Source: an uncultured Roseburia sp. | GTDB taxonomy: Bacteria; Bacillota; Clostridia; Lachnospirales; Lachnospiraceae | Assembly (NCBI GenBank): GCA_946055175.1 | Contig: CAMGET010000016.1 | Location: forward strand, 1 to 11,112 | DNA length: 11,112 bases | Direction: 5' to 3' | Shown: positions 6,910-11,112 of the stretch, piece by piece | Position numbering within the stretch: the stretch's first letter is position 1 | Layout: each line of letters begins with the position of its first letter | Made by a program: the position numbers and the translations under genes | The notes under the pieces: model-generated | What the model saw: only the letters and a program-made list of their open reading frames with translations | The model's database searches: none | What the model was told of the DNA's origin: nothing

Positions 6910-6980
6910 ATCCGTCCTCCTGAATTTGAAATTTGTTTGTTAGTTTCAAATTCAGAAGGCGGTCCTCTGATCTGGTTCAT
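6858..6980 (-). CDS. possible 40-residue leader ORF overlapping the sigma-like gene
   Basis: A minus-strand frame from the ATG at 6980 to TAG at 6858-6860 encodes 40 residues, beginning MNQIRGPPSEFETNKQISNS. GGTGGAG lies five bases upstream of the ATG, a fair ribosome site. It runs through the inverted repeat 6920-6955 and overlaps the first 52 bases of the sigma-like gene in another frame. Translation through the repeat would open the hairpin and free the downstream AGGAGG, so it could be an attenuator peptide. I do not recognise the peptide, and it may be chance. Confidence 0.3.
   Translation of the reverse strand: MNQIRGPPSEFETNKQISNSGGRICILNIHINTTGNTTQM
6920..6955 (-). promoter_or_regulatory. 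12-bp inverted repeat at the sigma-like gene ribosome site
   Basis: CTGAATTTGAAA (6920-6931) is repeated exactly inverted at 6944-6955, with a 12-base spacer. The inner arm ends on the first two bases of the AGGAGG ribosome site (6921-6916). It could be a dimer-binding operator or an RNA hairpin that limits ribosome access. Repeat and position are seen directly; function is inferred. Confidence 0.6.
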
Positions 6981-7042
6981 GCCTGCTCCACCAACTACTG
7001 CCAGATAAAACCTGCAGGTATTGGCTGAAAAAATCAGGCACG

Positions 7043-7080
7043 AAAAAAAGCCCCAGTAGTCTTTTTTAACTACTGAGGCT
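7043..7080 (-). terminator. strong Rho-independent terminator after the lipoprotein operon
   Basis: Bases 7049-7060 pair with 7069-7080 over 12 bp (one G-U in minus-strand RNA) around an 8-base loop. The minus strand then runs into seven T residues (7049-7043). In plus-strand RNA the same pair would be a C-A mismatch, which fixes the direction. It separates the lipoprotein operon from the sigma-like gene. Confidence 0.85.
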
Positions 7081-7099
7081 TCCGTCTCTCAAATTTAAT

Positions 7100-7187
7100 T
7101 CAGTTTTCTATGCCTTCTTTCATCAGCATAACCATTGTATCAGAGCAAAGTTCAGAAAGTGTCCGTTTACGGGGCTTAAAAGTTCAT
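7100..7187 (-). pseudogene. small frameshifted coding remnant
   Basis: On the minus strand an ATG at 7187 is followed by AAC and then four T residues leading to a stop. Removing one T would give a 28-residue frame, MNFKPRKRTLSELCSDTMVM plus LMKEGIEN, ending at 7100. The rest of the gap 7081-7272 holds a 10-codon frame at about 7242-7210 and nothing recognisable. The peptide looks protein-like but I do not know its family. It may be a decayed small gene or chance. Confidence 0.25.
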
Positions 7188-7272
7188 TATTCTCATTGGA
7201 TTGTACACATTTTCAAGGGAAATGTTCACTTACTCTTTTTCTCCAACAGCTCATCCATTTTTATCTGAAAAT

Positions 7273-7704
7273 CTATGGATTTTCCATCAGCTCTCCATCC
7301 ACATACATTTGGAACTTTTCCGGATCATGGACAATATCATAGTCCATTCCCCATTCAACAGGCTTATATTCAACCATCATTACCGGCTCCTGTCCTTCTA
7401 TCTCATCTTCCCAGAGATATACTCTAAGATTCAGGCTGGTGGCATACCCATAATCTGTAGAGAATCTAACAGACTGAAAAGAATTATCCTTACATTTTTC
7501 GACAAGGAATTTTGCAAAATCCTCTTTATCTTCAATCTGGTTCCTGTTTGCAACAACAGTAAGTATTTCATCCTGATTCATTTTCATACTGCTAATGACA
7601 TCCGGCTCTCCCTCTTTATGTTTCTGCGCACAGCCCGAAACAAAGGCTGCTGCCAATAACAGACATAATAACGTATGCTTTTTCCTCTTCACTTCGATGA
7701 TCAC
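7273..7704 (-). CDS. small secreted lipoprotein of unknown function
   Basis: Up to 143 residues, with a classic lipoprotein signal: a basic start (KRKK), a hydrophobic core (HTLLCLLLAAAFVSG) and a VSGC lipobox, so Cys25 would be lipidated and the protein anchored on the outer face of the membrane. The mature part, about 119 residues, is acidic and soluble, with alternating beta-like segments such as SLNLRVYLWEDEIEGQEPVM and MVEYKPVEWGMDYDIV. I do not recognise the family. The GTG start at 7704 overlaps the preceding stop codon by four bases (GTGA), a coupled start. A second GTG at 7692 has AGAGG eleven bases before it and would give a cleaner signal peptide (MKRKK). It forms an operon with the Spo0A-C-like gene and probably shares the operator at 7948-7963. 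Small lipoproteins in conjugative elements sometimes act in exclusion, but nothing here proves that. Confidence 0.85.
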   Translation of the reverse strand: MIIEVKRKKHTLLCLLLAAAFVSGCAQKHKEGEPDVISSMKMNQDEILTVVANRNQIEDKEDFAKFLVEKCKDNSFQSVRFSTDYGYATSLNLRVYLWEDEIEGQEPVMMVEYKPVEWGMDYDIVHDPEKFQMYVDGELMENP

Positions 7705-7919
7705 CTCTGTTCTGCTGTTAAAGTACTTACTGCATAGTTAATTACTTCCTCCGGTGTTGGTCGGTTCCCTTTTATTTTAACCTTACGCCATTCTGCCCGT
7801 ACCTCTGGATCCGGGTTATCATATCCTGCATCAATCGCTCTCTGGATTTCCGCATATACCTCTTCCGGAGTGGTATGGAATTTTTCAGCAACTTTCTCAA
7901 AAATAGTTTTTCTGTGCAT
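7701..7919 (-). CDS. small Spo0A C-terminal-domain-like protein
   Basis: A 72-residue protein with the pattern TIFEKVAEKFHTTPEEVYAE then IQRAIDAGYDNPDPEVRAEW, followed by GNRPTPEEVINYAV. This helical arrangement is what databases commonly label Spo0A C-terminal-like in clostridial accessory genes: a helix, a TTPEEV turn, a recognition-like helix and a terminal PTPEE helix. There is no phosphorylation receiver domain, so it is not Spo0A itself. It may bind DNA or be a structural relic of that fold. GAGGAG lies seven bases before the ATG. It is the first gene of a two-gene operon with the lipoprotein, and its promoter carries a palindrome matching those around the XRE repressor gene. Confidence 0.7.
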   Translation of the reverse strand: MHRKTIFEKVAEKFHTTPEEVYAEIQRAIDAGYDNPDPEVRAEWRKVKIKGNRPTPEEVINYAVSTLTAEQR

Positions 7920-7947
7920 TTTATATCTCCTCTTTTTGAATTAGAAA

Positions 7948-7968
7948 TAGTTCTTTAGAACTACTATA
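7948..7968 (-). promoter_or_regulatory. promoter -10 and operator O1 of the Spo0A-like/lipoprotein operon
   Basis: On the minus strand TATAGT (7968-7963) is preceded by TGC, an extended -10 element; no good -35 is visible. The following 16 bases, TAGTTCTAAAGAACTA (7963-7948), are a perfect palindrome of 7-base arms around AA, sited where transcription should begin. The same palindrome, 15 of 16 bases, recurs at 8464-8479, and a 12-of-16 version is at 8383-8398, both beside the XRE gene. Repression by that protein is inferred. Confidence 0.7.
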
Positions 7969-8026
7969 GCACAGATAAAAACAAAACAGAATCCCCATTC
8001 GTTTGACAAATTGTGACAAAAACCGC

Positions 8027-8053
8027 AAAAAAAGAAGGGCTTCCGCCCCTCCT
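8027..8053 (-). terminator. Rho-independent terminator after the XRE repressor gene
   Basis: Bases 8032-8040 pair with 8045-8053 over 9 bp (two G-U in minus-strand RNA) around a GGAA-type tetraloop. A T-run follows on the minus strand (8033-8027). It starts nine bases beyond the stop codon of the repressor gene. Confidence 0.8.
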
Positions 8054-8061
8054 CATAAAAA

Positions 8062-8376
8062 CTATTCTGTTAATGCCCTGACCGCCTTGATGATTTTCTT
8101 CTGCTCTTCTTTTGGAAGTTTCCCGATCATTTCTGATAATTCATTCGTCACACCAGTTACAGAATGTGCCACAACATCTATCAGAAGTGAATCTGCAGAA
8201 ACTTCCAGAGCATTGGCTATCGCAACAAACGTATCCAGTTTTGCGGCTTTCAATCCCCGCTCAATCACACTTACATGTGTCGGACTCAGTTCCACCATGG
8301 CAGCCAAATCTTCCTGTGTCAGACCTTTTGCTTCCCTTGCCATCTTAATTCTCTGTCCTACAGCTTTCAGATCCAT
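8062..8376 (-). CDS. XRE-family helix-turn-helix repressor
   Basis: A 104-residue protein of the Cro/C1 type that should bind palindromic DNA as a dimer. The helix-turn-helix domain covers 3-66: VGQRIKMAREAKGLTQEDLA (6-25) and MVELSPTHVSVIERG (27-41) form the two helices, and LDTFVAIANALEVSADSLL (47-65) is the usual third part. The C-terminal 35 residues (ELSEMIGKLPKEEQKKIIKA) form a helical tail of the sort used for dimerisation. There is no peptidase or metal-binding part. The start at 8376 is fixed by AAAGGAGGT ending six bases upstream; an upstream extension to 8454 is not family-like. The ribosome site itself lies inside an operator-like palindrome, and further copies are at 8464-8479 and 7948-7963. 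This points to autoregulation plus control of the next operon. Confidence 0.92.
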   Translation of the reverse strand: MDLKAVGQRIKMAREAKGLTQEDLAAMVELSPTHVSVIERGLKAAKLDTFVAIANALEVSADSLLIDVVAHSVTGVTNELSEMIGKLPKEEQKKIIKAVRALTE

Positions 8377-8382
8377 CGCAGC

Positions 8383-8421
8383 ACCTCCTTTAGAACTATT
8401 TTTCGGTCTAAAGTTAGTATA
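8383..8421 (-). promoter_or_regulatory. repressor promoter -10 and operator O2
   Basis: On the minus strand TATACT (8421-8416) is a good -10 element; a weak TGTATA sits 17 bases upstream as a possible -35. Just after it, bases 8415-8402 hold a degenerate operator copy sharing the CTTTAGA core. Bases 8383-8398 match the O1 palindrome at 12 of 16 positions and contain the ribosome site of the repressor gene. Binding here would block both transcription and early translation. Confidence 0.55.
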
Positions 8422-8463
8422 ACTACCGCCTATTCCGATATACAGAAGCCGCAAAACAAGTTA

Positions 8464-8479
8464 TCGTTCTAAAGAACTA
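8464..8479. promoter_or_regulatory. operator O3, near-identical copy of O1
   Basis: The 16 bases match operator O1 at 15 positions, with a perfect GTTCT-AA-AGAAC core palindrome. The site is about 45 bases upstream of the repressor -10 element. It may aid cooperative binding, or control a further promoter in the gap 8480-8537 in which I see no convincing elements. Confidence 0.65.
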
Positions 8480-8537
8480 ATACATGATTTATTCCATAAA
8501 ATAATCCATTGATAGCCGCAAGAAGGTGTCCTATTTC

Positions 8538-8912
8538 CTAACAATCTTCTGTACAGTATCGGCTGATTAAGTGCATCCAGCTTGTATATTTATTTTTCTG
8601 ACATACTTTCTGACAAACAGGGTTCTGCGTCAATGTAAAAAACATTTTCTCATAATCAAATTCCCACGCATAGCCTTTTAAATGCTTTTCGACTGCTTTC
8701 TTATCTGACTGTTTCAGTTGCCATATCAAACGCTGGATTTCTCCTTCCTGAAGGTTTCCAACATTTCTGCATATGTACCGAAAGAATTTCAAGGTCGCAT
8801 ATTCATCATGCCATTTCTGTTTTTTGTTCTGAACCTTCCTCTCTGCCTGCTGATCCCGGATAATATCGTCGGCAATCTTTACCATTGAATTTTCGTATCT
8901 CATCCCACTCAC
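8538..8912 (-). CDS. unknown basic protein of about 121-124 residues
   Basis: I do not recognise this protein. It is rich in lysine, glutamine, aromatic residues and cysteine and looks helical and soluble. The first half is charged (VKIADDIIRDQQAERKVQNK), the middle contains FFRYICRNVGNL and IQRLIWQLKQSDKKAVEKHL, and the end has four cysteines. There is no signal peptide or membrane segment. Start choice is open: GTG at 8912 lies directly after the stop of the preceding gene (TAG then GTG), while ATG at 8903 has AGGTG six bases before it and gives 121 residues, which I prefer slightly. It is co-transcribed with the helix-turn-helix gene upstream. A helper role in the element's DNA metabolism or regulation is possible, but nothing in the sequence shows it. 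Confidence 0.75.
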   Translation of the reverse strand: MSGMRYENSMVKIADDIIRDQQAERKVQNKKQKWHDEYATLKFFRYICRNVGNLQEGEIQRLIWQLKQSDKKAVEKHLKGYAWEFDYEKMFFTLTQNPVCQKVCQKNKYTSWMHLISRYCTEDC

Positions 8913-9485
8913 CTACTCTTCTTCCACACCCAAGGAGGGTTTGAATCTTTTGTTTTTTGCCTGCGGCACTACGATCTCGTAAAAGTAGAAGCCAAGATAC
9001 CGCAATGCCTGTTTCTTCATTTTATAAAACGAAGTCCTTCCAATGCCAAGTTCCTGCTGGACTTCCACATCCGTTTTATTGTAATGGCTGCAAAAACAGG
9101 AATGGATAATCTCACTGAGCATCACTCCGTCCGGGGCATAATACTTTACCAGTGTAATCCCCCGGTAAACCATATCCGACAATCCATATATGACCATCAG
9201 ATTATTCATTTCATGCCTCAGTTTCGTTACATTCAGCTGTTTCCCGTAAACATCAAGATAGCTCAACGCATATGCCATATCCTCATTGATCTTCTCCTGG
9301 CACTCCATTTCCAGTTCTTCCAGTACCATCTTATTTTCCAAAATCAGTTTCTGGTAATTCACCATCAATGCCTTTATGTCTTCATAATGCCTGTCCATGG
9401 TTACTTCCAGATAATCCTGTGCATGGGTTGCCATCTGGAACGTAATCTCTTTCATTGATTTAATTGCATAATCTCTGTCTGTCAT
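8913..9485 (-). CDS. phage-type helix-turn-helix regulator (ArpU/RinA style)
   Basis: A 190-residue protein when started at 9485, where MTDRDYAIKSM begins; AAGGAG lies 12 bases upstream, rather far, and a frame extension to 9599 looks non-coding. Residues 10-75 are a charged helical region with coiled-coil character (YQKLILENKMVLEELEMECQ). The C-terminal part, TDVEVQQELGIGRTSFYKMK (138-157) and the next helix, reads as a helix-turn-helix of the kind seen in phage late-gene or packaging regulators of the ArpU/RinA group. I base the family on overall layout and the terminal motif, not on a full match. It is the first gene of a pair with the unknown 121-124-residue protein. Its own promoter is not clear, but a palindromic hairpin lies upstream at 9519-9543. 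Confidence 0.65.
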   Translation of the reverse strand: MTDRDYAIKSMKEITFQMATHAQDYLEVTMDRHYEDIKALMVNYQKLILENKMVLEELEMECQEKINEDMAYALSYLDVYGKQLNVTKLRHEMNNLMVIYGLSDMVYRGITLVKYYAPDGVMLSEIIHSCFCSHYNKTDVEVQQELGIGRTSFYKMKKQALRYLGFYFYEIVVPQAKNKRFKPSLGVEEE

Positions 9486-9518
9486 AAATCTTTTATTCTC
9501 CTTATCAACAATCACACT

Positions 9519-9543
9519 AACTGGTAGGTCTTGCAGACCAGTT
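9519..9543. repeat. inverted repeat upstream of the ArpU-like gene
   Basis: AACTGGT (9519-9525) is repeated inverted as ACCAGTT (9537-9543). An overlapping alternative pairs GGTCT (9527-9531) with AGACC (9535-9539). The two foldings exclude each other. It lies 34 bases before the ArpU-like start codon and could be an operator. Confidence 0.45.
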
Positions 9544-9578
9544 CGCCTTCCCCATGATTTTGATGGAAAGCAATCTAA

Positions 9579-9701
9579 ATTACTCATTGCAGGACCCATA
9601 TTCCAAATGGTGTTTGTGGGGGAACACCGGCTGATCAGAATACAGATCCTTATGTAAAACCAACGGGATATAAAGGGAAAGTGACTATCTCCGCCGGTTA
9701 A
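9579..9701 (+). pseudogene. possible plus-strand C-terminal gene remnant
   Basis: In the gene-poor stretch 9486-9716 a plus-strand frame without start codon runs to TAA at 9699-9701. It encodes about 40 residues whose last part, GGTPADQNTDPYVKPTGYKG then KVTISAG, is strikingly protein-like. It would be the only plus-strand coding trace in the window. No family is recognised. It may be the tail of a gene cut by an insertion, or chance. Confidence 0.25.
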
Positions 9702-9716
9702 TATTCTTCTTTTTTA

Positions 9717-9956
9717 TTATGAAATCTTCCTTTCCATGAACCATTTATCTACTTCAAAAAACAAATGGCTTTCCTTTCCCTGTACCATACAGGTGTACAT
9801 CGTACCAACACCGCCTGCTTTTCTGCTGGCACATCGTTCAATCTTAAGCACTTTATCAATCTTGTATTTTCTGCCGTCTTCCCAAACAAATAAGATTGGA
9901 ATCAGGCAGCCTTCCTTACTGAACTCTGCTACCACATCAACATATACCTTATTCAT
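9717..9956 (-). CDS. small unknown protein of the polymerase/LexA-like operon
   Basis: A 79-residue protein starting MNKVYVDVVAEFSKEGCLIP. The start at 9956 is chosen because GGAGG lies about seven bases upstream. It looks like a compact beta-rich domain: VYVDVVAEF, IPILFVWEDGRKYKI, VLKIERCAS, MYTCMVQGKESHLFFE and WFMERKIS alternate hydrophobic and polar residues. I recall similar short proteins beside UmuC-type polymerases in clostridia, but I know of no assigned function. It is not the YolD protein found with such polymerases in Bacillus. It follows the LexA-like gene by 13 bases and is the last gene of this operon. A role in translesion synthesis or its control is suggested only by position. 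Confidence 0.8.
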   Translation of the reverse strand: MNKVYVDVVAEFSKEGCLIPILFVWEDGRKYKIDKVLKIERCASRKAGGVGTMYTCMVQGKESHLFFEVDKWFMERKIS

Positions 9957-9969
9957 ACCGCCACCTCCA

Positions 9970-10197
9970 TCACAGGATTTCGATTGCTCTTGGAGATGCC
10001 GGAACTCTCCGGATATATCCACTTTTCTCTAACTGCTTAATCCTGGAAAATACTGTTGATGTTGAAGCAACTCCCAGTAATGCCCCCAGTTCCCTGACTG
10101 TTGGCGGAAATCCATGCTCCTCGGTAAATCTTACAATGCACTGATAGCTTTCTTCCTGTTTTCTGGTTAATGTCTGTTTCAAATCTATCCCTCCCAT
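9970..10197 (-). CDS. LexA DNA-binding domain protein without peptidase domain
   Basis: A 75-residue protein equal to the N-terminal winged helix of LexA. LTRKQEESYQCIVRFTEEHG (10-29), FPPTVRELGALLGVASTSTV (30-49) and FSRIKQLEKSGYIRRVPASP (50-69) match the three helices and wing, including the FPPTVREL and G-x-x-S-x-S-T-V motifs. A full LexA of about 200 residues also has an S24 autocleavage domain. Here the frame stops right after the wing, so RecA-stimulated self-cleavage is not possible. The ATG at 10197 overlaps the polymerase stop codon by one base (TAATG). A TTG at 10182 with AGGG five bases upstream would give a start (MKQTLTRKQ) closer to LexA. It is flanked by the polymerase gene and a small unknown gene. 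It may compete with the host LexA at SOS sites. Confidence 0.88.
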   Translation of the reverse strand: MGGIDLKQTLTRKQEESYQCIVRFTEEHGFPPTVRELGALLGVASTSTVFSRIKQLEKSGYIRRVPASPRAIEIL

Positions 10198-11112
10198 TAT
10201 CCATGAAAATAACTGTGAGGATGGACCGTATGTGTACCGGCGTCCAAGTGGGATAAGACTTTATCCTGGTACATTGCTGCCCGCTGTATGCTGAAATATC
10301 CAAACCGTCGTCTGATCTCATCCACAGCCCGATCCATCCTTTCTAATTTTTCCCGTTTCTCCTGATTATCAAATAGATCAAGCTGAACCGGAATATCTTC
10401 CATTACCAGATCAGATCCCCTCACGCCAAGGCTCCGTATCGGATGCTCCCATCTGTAATGTTTCTTAAATAATTCAAATGCTGCTTTTACAATTTCATCC
10501 GTAATATTCGTCGGCTGGCTGATACGCTTCTGCCTTGTTATGCTGTTCAGCCCGTTATCCCGGATTGCTATTTCCACCACATTACATTTGAAACCATGTT
10601 TCCGCAATCTGGCAGATACACTCTCCGATAATGCCATCAGAATGATCCATACATCCAGATCTGTTTCCAGGTCTCTCGGTGTCGTTGTACTGTTTCCAAT
10701 GGACTTGACCGGAGCTTCATATCCTTCCATACAAACCGGATCCGAATCATATCCATTCGCAAATGCCCATAACACCAGACCGATTTTTCCAAAATGGCTG
10801 TCCAGCAGTTTTTCATCTGTCTGTGCCAGCCGGCCAATGGTATGGATCCCAAGCTTCTGCAATTTCTTGTTTGTCTGCCTGCCAACATACAGTAAATCTG
10901 ACACTGGAAGCCCCCAGACGATTTCTTTGTAATTTCCTCGATGAAACTGTGTGATGGCATCCGGCTTTTTATAATCAGAGCCAAGTTTTGCGAATATCTT
11001 GTTCCAGGAAATACCAATACTCACGGTAATACCAAGTTCATACTTAATCCGGTCACTGATTTCCTGTGCGATCTTCATTCCATCGCCTTTGATGCTGCTG
11101 CTTTCCGTCACA
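10197..11112 (-). CDS. Y-family DNA polymerase (UmuC/DinB class), 5' part outside window
   Basis: About 304 residues of a translesion polymerase; the frame is open to the window edge, so the N-terminal fingers and the palm acidic residues lie outside. The first residues (TESSSI) correspond to the region just after the palm SIDE motif. VSIGISWNKIFAKLGSDYKK (30-49) is the conserved palm segment. The thumb helix-hairpin-helix is VGRQTNKKLQKLGIHTIGRL (76-95). The little-finger domain extends from about 135 to 240. QLDLF (243-247) is a textbook sliding-clamp binding motif. Such enzymes copy past damaged bases at low fidelity. The visible part shows no damage, so the gene is probably functional. 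It is the first visible gene of an operon with the LexA-like and unknown small genes. The UmuC-like subgroup carried by mobile elements and plasmids fits best, but DinB cannot be excluded without the N-terminus. Confidence 0.93.
   Translation of the reverse strand, partial: VTESSSIKGDGMKIAQEISDRIKYELGITVSIGISWNKIFAKLGSDYKKPDAITQFHRGNYKEIVWGLPVSDLLYVGRQTNKKLQKLGIHTIGRLAQTDEKLLDSHFGKIGLVLWAFANGYDSDPVCMEGYEAPVKSIGNSTTTPRDLETDLDVWIILMALSESVSARLRKHGFKCNVVEIAIRDNGLNSITRQKRISQPTNITDEIVKAAFELFKKHYRWEHPIRSLGVRGSDLVMEDIPVQLDLFDNQEKREKLERMDRAVDEIRRRFGYFSIQRAAMYQDKVLSHLDAGTHTVHPHSYFHG

Noticed and set aside
8377..8454. N-terminal extension of the XRE repressor
   Set aside because: It would cover the -10 element and operator, and the perfect ribosome site precedes the ATG at 8376.
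9486..9599. N-terminal extension of the ArpU-like protein
   Set aside because: It runs through a hairpin region and has no ribosome site at 9599; the residues are not family-like.
1..11112. CRISPR array, tRNA or rRNA genes
   Set aside because: No regularly spaced direct repeats, no cloverleaf with a T-loop motif, and no conserved rRNA segments were seen on either strand.

Overview
The window comes from a low-to-moderate GC Firmicute, most likely a gut Clostridium of the Lachnospiraceae type. Strong AGGAGG ribosome sites, the protein families present, and a mobile-element gene set typical of that group suggest this. Every convincing gene lies on the minus strand, so transcription runs from high to low coordinates. 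The region reads as the end of an integrated mobile element, or of several nested ones, and not as core chromosome.

Right part (about 11112-9717): a small mutagenesis-type operon. It holds the C-terminal three quarters or so of a Y-family DNA polymerase (UmuC/DinB class, with a QLDLF clamp-binding motif), a 75-residue protein that is only the DNA-binding domain of LexA, and a 79-residue unknown. Next, between 9716 and 9486, comes a gene-free stretch with a hairpin and a possible plus-strand gene remnant.

Middle part (9485-6436): a 190-residue helix-turn-helix protein of phage ArpU/RinA style and an unknown 121-124-residue protein. An XRE repressor follows, with near-identical 16-bp palindromes around it and at the promoter of the next operon. 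That operon encodes a Spo0A-C-like 72-residue protein and a lipoprotein. A frameshifted remnant and a strong terminator come next, then a sigma-70 region-4-like regulator whose ribosome site is embedded in a 12-bp inverted repeat.

Left part (6436-1): about 420 bases with many hairpins and no continuous reading frame, which is either a structured RNA or a decayed cysteine-rich gene. It leads into a MazF/PemK-type toxin gene whose 3' end overlaps a DUF6870-like gene. Then come three complete large serine recombinase genes packed without gaps (565, 565 and 535 residues), closed by a good terminator. Immediately beyond that terminator is a fragment of a tyrosine integrase gene reading out of the window. 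This suggests that the recombinase-bearing element ends near bases 65-100, inside or beside an older integrase gene.

The most interesting points are the gap-free serine recombinase trio at a probable element boundary, the MazF gene paired with a DUF6870-like gene in place of a recognisable antitoxin, the structured 420-base island upstream of MazF, and the self-consistent XRE repressor/operator set.
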